From contig NZ_FNBN01000003.1 in the NCBI RefSeq assembly GCF_900102545.1, forward strand, positions 611,461 to 675,460: 64,000 nucleotides of DNA, read 5' to 3'. This document shows, one piece after another, positions 57,511 to 64,000 of the stretch; positions within the stretch are counted from its first letter, which is position 1; each line of letters begins with the position of its first letter. Source of the DNA: Chitinophaga filiformis (GTDB lineage Bacteria > Bacteroidota > Bacteroidia > Chitinophagales > Chitinophagaceae). The position numbers and the translations under genes are program-made. The notes below the pieces were generated by a model. The model was not told where the DNA came from, did no database searches, and saw only the letters and a list, made by a program, of their open reading frames with translations.

Positions 57511-58239
57511 TTATCTCCTGCTTTCAACCGTATAAATAAAGCTATCAGACTTATAATACCCCAGGTTTAGTTCTATCGGTTTATCCGACTGATCATACAC
57601 AAAACGCTTACGGAATAATATCGGACTACCCGTATCTATTTCCAGCTTACCTGCAATGAAATTATCTGCAGCCTTTGCACTGATCTCTTCTTTTGAAAGC
57701 GTCGCAATAACATTATAATCCTGTTCCAGTATCTCATACAACGGACGCTTAAAATCCTCTTCACCGCTAAGACCAATATCCGGATGAAAATACGATACGA
57801 AATATACAAACGGTCCCTCCGGACGTCCTCTCAGCCTTTCAAGTTTCAGGACTTTTACATCAGGTTTAATATCAAAGAAGTGAATAAGCTCCTCAGTAGG
57901 TTTCACCCAGCTGATATGCAGTTCAAAGCTCCGGATAGGAATACCCCTGGCTGCCATCTCCTGTGAGAAACTTTTCCAATTCATGGATTTCGAACTGACA
58001 GTCTTTTCCGATACTTTGGTACCGATCCCTTTCTTACGGATCAGCAATCCTTCATATACCAGTTTATTCAGGGCCTGCCTGAGTGTAGTGCGGGAAATTT
58101 TCAACTGTTGGGATAACTCCACCTCATTCGGCAGGAATTTACCATTCCTGAACTGAGGATCTTCAATCATTTTCCGCAATAATTCCTCCGCCTGGATATG
58201 CAGGGGAACAGCACTGTTATGGTCAATAGAAAACTTCAT
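57511..58239 (-). CDS. GntR/HutC family transcriptional regulator
   Basis: 242 residues. The winged helix-turn-helix (about 8-75) carries LSQQLKISRTTLRQALNKLV and GIGTKV, followed by a UTRA ligand domain (about 95-235) with SWVKPTEEL, LERLRGRPEGPFVYFVSY and FRKRFVYDQSDKPIELNLGYY. HutC-type repressors release DNA on binding a sugar phosphate or related ligand. It is divergent from the alpha-mannosidase operon, with palindromic sites between them, so it is the likely regulator of mannose or mannoside use. Confidence 0.93.
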   Translation of the reverse strand: MKFSIDHNSAVPLHIQAEELLRKMIEDPQFRNGKFLPNEVELSQQLKISRTTLRQALNKLVYEGLLIRKKGIGTKVSEKTVSSKSMNWKSFSQEMAARGIPIRSFELHISWVKPTEELIHFFDIKPDVKVLKLERLRGRPEGPFVYFVSYFHPDIGLSGEEDFKRPLYEILEQDYNVIATLSKEEISAKAADNFIAGKLEIDTGSPILFRKRFVYDQSDKPIELNLGYYKSDSFIYTVESRR

Positions 58240-58319
58240 ATAACGAATAGAAATGTCAAAAGTAATAGACTATACCCATAAAGACGTCAAAAAATATTTG
58301 CTTTCTATGTTCATTGTCT

Positions 58320-58335
58320 ATATGTTTGTACATAT
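58320..58335. promoter_or_regulatory. palindromic operator candidate 1
   Basis: ATATGTTTGTACATAT is an inverted repeat (ATATGT/ACATAT, 4-base spacer). It shares the core TATGTNTGTACATA with site 3 and lies in the divergent region between the GntR and GH38 genes. Confidence 0.55.
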
Positions 58336-58364
58336 GAAATCAGTGTAAGTGCCAAATTTACGCT

Positions 58365-58380
58365 TATTTATACATAAATA
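58365..58380. promoter_or_regulatory. palindromic site 2, midway between sites 1 and 3
   Basis: TATTTATACATAAATA is a 7-base inverted repeat around AC. It has a different sequence from the outer sites but is centred exactly 45 bases from each. It may instead be an AT-rich promoter element. Confidence 0.35.
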
Positions 58381-58410
58381 CCGATAAAAGAAAGGTAATT
58401 GTATAGACAT

Positions 58411-58424
58411 TATGTATGTACATA
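58411..58424. promoter_or_regulatory. palindromic operator candidate 3
   Basis: TATGTATGTACATA repeats the core of site 1 (TATGTNTGTACATA), centred 90 bases from it and 31 bases before the GH38 start codon. Confidence 0.55.
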
Positions 58425-58454
58425 TAACTTACCCATAAACCATTGACCTGGAAT

Positions 58455-61331
58455 ATGACAAAGTATTTCCTGCTTTTGCTGCTATGGTGCAGTATCTATA
58501 CCGCTGCAAAAGCGCAAGACAAAGAACAGGTATTCACTTCAATAGAACTGAAACCTACCGTCGCTTACCTGAAGTATGAAGGACGAGCCGCCAGAATGGT
58601 GCGTCTCCTGTTCCATGGAGGGAAGCATTATGCTGCTGCTACGGCTTTTATCAGCTTCAACGGACTAAAAGACAGCGTCAGGATCAATGCCGGCGGAAAA
58701 GGAATGGAGGTATTTGAACTGCCTCTCCCAGGAGGGCCTGTACAACAGGAAACGCAGTTATATGTGAAGCTGGCTGCCGACGGAAGAGAATACACTGCCC
58801 GCTGCATGGTAGCGCCTGCACCTGAATGGAAGGTATACCTGCTGCCACACTCCCATGTAGATATAGGCTATACCAACGTACAGGAAAAGGTTATGCGCCT
58901 GCACATGAACAATATAGATGAAGCTATCAAGATTGCACAACGTACGCAGGACTATCCGGCAGACGCCCGTTATAAATGGAATACGGAGGCTTTCTGGGTA
59001 GTTGACCACTATCTTGCTGCAGCAGACGAAGCGAAGAAACAAGCCTTCTGGGAAGCGGTTAAGAAGGGATGGATCAATATCGATGGTGCATATGCCAATA
59101 TCAACACCAGCGTGACCGATTCCCGCCAGCTGATGCAGATGTTTCACACAGCAGTCAAGACTGCCAAAGAGCATGGCCTGACTATCAACACCATGTTCCA
59201 GGGTGATATTCCCGGTGCTTCCTGGGGACTCCCCAGTCAGTCAGCTATTACCGGTATCCGGTATTTCTGGGGCGCTCCCAATGCTGGCGACCGTATAGGC
59301 AACTCTCCTAAATGGCGTGACCGACCCTTCTACTGGCAGTCGCCGGGAGGTGAGAAAATGCTCTACTGGCAAAGCGAACCCTATTCCATCGGTTATACAC
59401 TGAAAGGCAGTAAGATCCCAAACTTCTTTACCATAGAAGATCCTGTGCCTTATTATACAGGGAAACCATCGGACAACTTCCTCAATCCTTATCTGTTTGA
59501 TTATCTCGCAGCACTTGACAGGAAGAAATTCCCTTACAATATGACCATCATGACATGGGCCATGAGTGATAATGCGCCGATAGATCCGGAGTTGCCCGAT
59601 GCTGTGAAGGAATGGAATGAAAAATTTGCTTCACCAAGATTGATCATCACATCAGTAAAACAGTTCTTCGGCGATTTTGAAGCTGCTTATAAGGATAAGA
59701 TCCCTGTTGTTTCGGGCGACTATACAGAATTCTGGACCGATGGTATTGCTTCTGCTGCACGGGAAACAAGATACAACAGGAACGCCTCTGAAAGACTGCA
59801 ACAGGCAGATGCTGTCTGGGCGCTGCGTAATAAACAAGGATATCCTGCAAAAGACTTTGACACTACCTGGAATAATATCTTATTGTTCAACGAACATACC
59901 TGGGGTGCCTATAACAGTACTTCCAATCCTGAAGATCCTAAAGCGATTTCCCAATGGGAATATAAACGCTCCTTCGCATTAAAAGGAAAAGAACAATCCA
60001 CCATGCTGCTGGAAAAAGCAGCAGAAGGAACTGCGATACCCAATGCAGTGGATGTATACAATACGATCGGTGACACACGTTCCGGATTAGTGATCCTGTC
60101 TGCAGCACAAAGTACAGCTGGCGACCTGGTAAAAGATGCCAATGGAAAAAACGTGCCTTCCCAACGATTGAGCACCGGCGAACTGGCCGTACTGGTACAA
60201 CAGATTGCACCTTTCTCTAAGCAGCGCTTCACCATTCATGCTGGTAAGGCATTTACCAATACAAAAGCCACTGTCACTACAACTACTTTACAGAATGGTT
60301 TATACAAGGTAGTACTGGACGAAAAAACAGGCGACATCGTTCGCCTGGAAAGAACAGGCATTGCTCCTAATATAGCAGATTCAGGAGGATTGAACCGGTA
60401 TTCCTATCTGCCGGGCGACTCTCTTGAGAAGATACAATATGCCGGTCCGGCAAAGATCAGCATCAAGGAAAAAGGACCACTGGTAGTAAGCCTGCTGGTA
60501 GAATCTTCAGCGCCAGGCGCGAATGCATTAAGCAGGGAAATACGGCTGACAGCAGGTATGGACCGTGTAGAGATCATCAACACGATCGATAAGAAAGCAA
60601 TCAGCACAAAAGAAGGTATTCACTTTGCTTTCCCTTTTAATGTGGCAAATGCACAGGTGAGATACAGCATTCCCTGGGGAAGTATCAATGTAGAGGCAGA
60701 TCAATTGCAATACGCCAACAGGAACTGGTATACAGTGCAACGCTGGGTAGATGTATCCAATAAAGAATACGGTATTACCTGGTCAACGCCCGATGCACCG
60801 CTATTTGAAGTAGGTAGGCAAACAAGCGCTGATATGCTGGGCGGACTGTATGATTCTCCGAAATGGATCAACTTCACGGAACAACATCCTGCACTATACT
60901 CCTGGGTAATGAATAATCTGTGGCATACGAACTTCCGCCATGCACAGGAAGGCCCTGCTACTTTTCGTTATTATCTGCAGGTACACCATGCTTATGATGC
61001 CTTTGCCGTAAATCAATCAGGACTGGCTGTTCACCGGCCATTGATAGCTGCTCCTGCAACGGGGGATGCCAGTGAATCCCTCTTCTTTAACATCGACTCG
61101 AAAGCAGTATACATAGAGAGTATCAAACCTGCCGATGATGGAAAGGGTGTAGTACTCTGGCTGGTAAATACATCAGCAGCAGAAGCGCCTGTTACATTCA
61201 CAGCGAAAGACAAAACAGGCGGGTTGAATATATGGGAGAGCAACATGCTGGAAGAATACAAACAGCAGTTGAATAACAAAGTAACACTGCCTGCAAAAGG
61301 TATCATGATGTTACGTGTAGAAAAGAAATAA
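58455..61331 (+). CDS. exported glycoside hydrolase family 38 alpha-mannosidase
   Basis: 958 residues from ATG 58455; four upstream codons from a TTG are dropped because the signal peptide (MTKYFLLLLLWCSIYTAAKA) starts here. The GH38 domain shows the zinc-binding HSHVDIGYTN (H134, D136) and the likely nucleophile D251 in MFQGDIPGASWG. Middle and C-terminal beta domains follow, as in retaining alpha-mannosidases. It would release mannose from mannosides in the periplasm. The 17-base gap to manA shows that the operon couples mannose release with mannose-6-phosphate use. Confidence 0.88.
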   Translation: MTKYFLLLLLWCSIYTAAKAQDKEQVFTSIELKPTVAYLKYEGRAARMVRLLFHGGKHYAAATAFISFNGLKDSVRINAGGKGMEVFELPLPGGPVQQETQLYVKLAADGREYTARCMVAPAPEWKVYLLPHSHVDIGYTNVQEKVMRLHMNNIDEAIKIAQRTQDYPADARYKWNTEAFWVVDHYLAAADEAKKQAFWEAVKKGWINIDGAYANINTSVTDSRQLMQMFHTAVKTAKEHGLTINTMFQGDIPGASWGLPSQSAITGIRYFWGAPNAGDRIGNSPKWRDRPFYWQSPGGEKMLYWQSEPYSIGYTLKGSKIPNFFTIEDPVPYYTGKPSDNFLNPYLFDYLAALDRKKFPYNMTIMTWAMSDNAPIDPELPDAVKEWNEKFASPRLIITSVKQFFGDFEAAYKDKIPVVSGDYTEFWTDGIASAARETRYNRNASERLQQADAVWALRNKQGYPAKDFDTTWNNILLFNEHTWGAYNSTSNPEDPKAISQWEYKRSFALKGKEQSTMLLEKAAEGTAIPNAVDVYNTIGDTRSGLVILSAAQSTAGDLVKDANGKNVPSQRLSTGELAVLVQQIAPFSKQRFTIHAGKAFTNTKATVTTTTLQNGLYKVVLDEKTGDIVRLERTGIAPNIADSGGLNRYSYLPGDSLEKIQYAGPAKISIKEKGPLVVSLLVESSAPGANALSREIRLTAGMDRVEIINTIDKKAISTKEGIHFAFPFNVANAQVRYSIPWGSINVEADQLQYANRNWYTVQRWVDVSNKEYGITWSTPDAPLFEVGRQTSADMLGGLYDSPKWINFTEQHPALYSWVMNNLWHTNFRHAQEGPATFRYYLQVHHAYDAFAVNQSGLAVHRPLIAAPATGDASESLFFNIDSKAVYIESIKPADDGKGVVLWLVNTSAAEAPVTFTAKDKTGGLNIWESNMLEEYKQQLNNKVTLPAKGIMMLRVEKK

Positions 61332-61348
61332 CAGTAATAAGATTGGAC

Positions 61349-63205
61349 ATGTTGAATAATGTAAAAACAGATCCTGTGATCAATAAGGCAAATCATGAAT
61401 CAGAGAACTGGCGTACTTCCGGACAGCGCCTGCTGCCATTACAGCAAACACCCGCTCCGGATGGATATAATATTTATCCAACACATGCTTTAGGCGCAGG
61501 TAAGATCAGTGAAGGTTATGAAACACTGGCAGCCTGGATCATTAGGCACGGTCAGGTGCAGATAGATGGTTATACAGGCATACTCTGGGACACGATACAG
61601 GACTCACTGAATGAGATCTTCCATCAGCAGTCGTTGAAGGTAAAATGGCATTTGACAGAAGATGCTTTGAAAGATGAAGAAACCATTGAGCAAATGGTTC
61701 GTCCTTTTTTGGGCGAACCAGGCGCCGTATGGGGAACGCGTACCTCCTTACAGCTGGCCGATTTTTTTGATAGAGAAAAGTTGGCTGCTATGCAACCGGA
61801 GCCCGGATATGATCTGCATATTGTGATCGGTACCGGTGCTGCACTGGTACGGAAGAATATTCCGCTGATCTACCTGGATATGCCCAAGAATGAACTGCAA
61901 TACCGTATGCGTGCAGGCGCTGTCACTAACCTCGGTAGCAGTAAGACGGCGGCAGCGACTGAGATGTATAAACGCGCCTATTTTGTAGATTGGGTTGTGC
62001 TGAATAATTATAAACAATCCCTGGCAGACAGGATCTCCATATTTGCAGATACACAGTGGGGGGCTACGCTGACATGGATAAAAACGCAGGACCTGCAGGC
62101 TGGCATCGAACAGATCTGCCAGGATACTTTCCGGGTACGTCCCTGGTTTGAAGCCGGCGCCTGGGGAGGGCAGTGGATGAAAAAGAACATCCCGCAGCTG
62201 CCACTGGAAGAGATAAATCTTGCCTGGTCATTTGAAATGATCGTACCGGAGAACGGTGTGCTCTTTGAAAGTGACACCTACCTCTTTGAGATTCCCTTCG
62301 AATGGCTGATGTTCCTGCAACATGAAGCCGTGCTGGGAAAACATGCAGACATCTTCCGGTATGAGTTTCCCATCCGTTTTGATTTCCTGGATACCTTTGA
62401 TGGTGGTAATTTGTCTATCCAGTGCCATCCTGCATTGTCGTATATCAGGGAACAGTTTGGCGAGACCATTACACAGGATGAAACATATTATATCCTCGAT
62501 TGTAAAGAAGATGCCAGCGTATATCTAGGTTTTGCAGAAAATATTGATCCGGTGGAGTTCAGGACTGCGCTTGAGAACAGTCAGCAGCAGAACAAGCCGG
62601 TGCAGATCACAGATTATGTGCAACAACATAAAGCCAGTAAACATGACCTGTTCCTGATTCCCAACAGCACGGTACACAGCGCAGGGGCAAACAACCTGGT
62701 ATTGGAGATCAGCGCCACTCCCTACATCTTTACATTCAAGATGTATGACTGGCTGCGTCCCGGATTGGATGGAAAGCCAAGACCAATCAATATCGATCAT
62801 GCATTTAAGAACCTGGACTTCAGCAGGCAGGGTGCATTGGTGAAGAAAGAACTGATCTCTGCGCCGGCGCTGATAGAAGAAGGCACTGACTGGCAGTTAT
62901 GGCACCTGCCTACACATGCGCAACACTTTTATGATGTACACCGCGTAGAAATGGATCATGCAATTACCTTTACAACCAATGGTATTTGTGAGGTGATGAT
63001 GCTGGTGGAAGGAACGGTTATCGCAGTAAGAACGGCAAATGGAAAGGAAACAGTGTACCATTATGCAGAGACTTTCGTAATTCCTGCAGCAGCCGAAAGC
63101 TATACCCTTATTAATAAAGGACCGGGAAGGGCAAAGGTGGTAAAAGCCTTTATCAAAGCCGAACATCCGGTCTTCAGTACCATCAGTTATGAAAGCACAA
63201 TCTGA
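61349..63205 (+). CDS. manA: class I mannose-6-phosphate isomerase with N-terminal extension
   Basis: 618 residues. It converts mannose-6-phosphate to fructose-6-phosphate, so it channels freed mannose into glycolysis. The C-terminal 350 residues carry the type I isomerase metal-site pattern (LSIQCHPALSYI, FLIPNSTVHSAGANNLVLEIS). The N-terminal 260 residues resemble a kinase-like fold (QIDGYTGILWDTIQDSL, PLIYLDMPKNELQYRMRAG) but have no Walker A loop, so it is probably a degenerate, non-catalytic domain. Start at ATG 61349. The gene overlaps the sugar porter by 17 bases. Confidence 0.85.
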   Translation: MLNNVKTDPVINKANHESENWRTSGQRLLPLQQTPAPDGYNIYPTHALGAGKISEGYETLAAWIIRHGQVQIDGYTGILWDTIQDSLNEIFHQQSLKVKWHLTEDALKDEETIEQMVRPFLGEPGAVWGTRTSLQLADFFDREKLAAMQPEPGYDLHIVIGTGAALVRKNIPLIYLDMPKNELQYRMRAGAVTNLGSSKTAAATEMYKRAYFVDWVVLNNYKQSLADRISIFADTQWGATLTWIKTQDLQAGIEQICQDTFRVRPWFEAGAWGGQWMKKNIPQLPLEEINLAWSFEMIVPENGVLFESDTYLFEIPFEWLMFLQHEAVLGKHADIFRYEFPIRFDFLDTFDGGNLSIQCHPALSYIREQFGETITQDETYYILDCKEDASVYLGFAENIDPVEFRTALENSQQQNKPVQITDYVQQHKASKHDLFLIPNSTVHSAGANNLVLEISATPYIFTFKMYDWLRPGLDGKPRPINIDHAFKNLDFSRQGALVKKELISAPALIEEGTDWQLWHLPTHAQHFYDVHRVEMDHAITFTTNGICEVMMLVEGTVIAVRTANGKETVYHYAETFVIPAAAESYTLINKGPGRAKVVKAFIKAEHPVFSTISYESTI

Positions 63206-64000
63206 TTTTCTCCTCGTTATGACCACAGTGGTTGCCTCATTGGGAGGTTTCCTCTTTGGCTTTGATATGGCGGTTGTATCCGGCATATTGCCTTTTGTAA
63301 GACAGCAATTCGCGTTGTCGGCTATCCAGGAAGGATGGTTCGTATCATCTGCACTGGCAGGTTGTATTGCAGGCGTGATCGTTGCCGGTAACCTGAGCGA
63401 CCGTCTGGGCAGAAAGAAACTACTCTATCTGGCTGCTTTGCTTTTCCTGCTGGCAGCATTGGGATGCGCTTTCTTTCATGACCTTTCCTGGATTATTACA
63501 GCCCGTATTTGTGGCGGAGTGGCAGTTGGTATCGCTTCGAGTATTGTGCCCCTGTATCTGTCTGAAATTGCTCCGGATGATAAAAGAGGGCGCCTGGTTA
63601 CTTATTACCAGCTGGCAGTTACCATTGGCATACTCGTAGCCTATTGCAGCAATGCCCAGTTATTGTCCTATGCTGAGGCGCATAAACAGGATACAGGCGG
63701 TGGGCTGATCCAGTTCGTGTTTGTACAGGAAGTATGGCGAGGTATGTTCGGCATCGGTATGTTGCCCGCAGCACTATTCCTTTTCGGACTACTATGGGTA
63801 CCTGAAAGCCCACGCTGGTTAATGCAACGGGGGCGTGCAGTTGCGCACGAAGGCTATGGCCCTTTATTTGAACCCGCTATGCGCAGGGCTTTACTGATAG
63901 GGATACTATTACCATTATTCTCCCAGTTCAGCGGTATTAACGCCATCATCTATTACGGACCTACTATCCTCAACAATGCCGGCATTACATTAAGCAATTC
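63189..64000 (+). CDS. MFS sugar porter (partial, 3' end outside window)
   Basis: 270 codons visible. The start ATG at 63189 lies inside the end of manA. The sequence has the sugar porter signatures GGFLFGFDMAVVSG in helix 1, NLSDRLGRKK in the 2-3 loop, VPLYLSEIAPDDKRGRL after helix 4, PESPRWL at the middle and QFSGINAIIYYGP in helix 7. It belongs to the hexose:proton symporter group. In this operon it probably imports mannose or a mannoside across the inner membrane. No C-terminus is available. Confidence 0.92.
   Translation, partial: MKAQSDFLLVMTTVVASLGGFLFGFDMAVVSGILPFVRQQFALSAIQEGWFVSSALAGCIAGVIVAGNLSDRLGRKKLLYLAALLFLLAALGCAFFHDLSWIITARICGGVAVGIASSIVPLYLSEIAPDDKRGRLVTYYQLAVTIGILVAYCSNAQLLSYAEAHKQDTGGGLIQFVFVQEVWRGMFGIGMLPAALFLFGLLWVPESPRWLMQRGRAVAHEGYGPLFEPAMRRALLIGILLPLFSQFSGINAIIYYGPTILNNAGITLSN

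Overview
The window reads as chromosomal DNA of a member of the phylum Bacteroidota, most likely the family Chitinophagaceae (Chitinophaga-like). The evidence is a type IX secretion (T9SS) C-terminal sorting domain on an SprB-repeat protein, a Bacteroidota-type promoter (TTTG, 19 bases, TATCTTTG) at 52115-52145, an Spt-type sphingolipid operon, DUF5686 and PorT-like outer membrane barrels, and near absence of purine-rich ribosome binding sites. No tRNA, rRNA, insertion sequence or CRISPR array was seen.

Layout. 1-3690: the end of a DUF983 zinc-ribbon membrane protein and an AsmA-like protein. 3915-18700: three giant exported proteins in one row (1476, 1796 and 1596 residues), the second with 16 SprB-like modules and a T9SS tail, the third with a zincin-like HEAGH motif. 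18979-25657: a compact hydroxamate siderophore operon (acyltransferase, NIS synthetase, PLP decarboxylase, N-monooxygenase, MFS exporter), ending at a 91-base hairpin. 25846-28471: two paralogous exported proteins with Arg/Gly/Asn-rich tails on the minus strand.

29162-40190 is the highlight: ten co-directional, tightly packed or overlapping genes that together can make hydroxylated phosphoinositol ceramide. They are serine palmitoyltransferase, a GNAT-type candidate ceramide synthase, an SDR-type candidate ceramide reductase, inositol-phosphate synthase, a PgpA-type phosphatase, a GtrA-like membrane protein, a DUF5686 outer membrane protein, a CDP-alcohol phosphatidyltransferase fused to a DUF4833-like exported domain, a fatty acid hydroxylase and a PAP2/IPC-synthase-like protein. 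The fused enzyme and the two transport-like membrane proteins embedded in the operon are the parts I consider least described.

40180-55401 is ordinary mixed content: a ClpN/TPR protein, a sulfite-oxidase-like molybdoenzyme, a possible small RNA (about 42590-42888), a UPF1-like helicase, a GH18 lipoprotein, an HD hydrolase, a PAP2 phosphatase, bioA, a VOC protein, a DraRnl-like RNA ligase, two beta-barrel paralogs plus a 24-codon relic of a third, and a PKD-domain protein. 55575-57422 is a beta-helix (tailspike-like) protein. 57511-64000 is a mannose-utilisation locus: a divergent GntR/HutC regulator, a GH38 alpha-mannosidase, a type I mannose-6-phosphate isomerase with an N-terminal extension, and a sugar porter that runs off the window. 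Three palindromes spaced exactly 45 bases apart in the divergent region are the likely operators.
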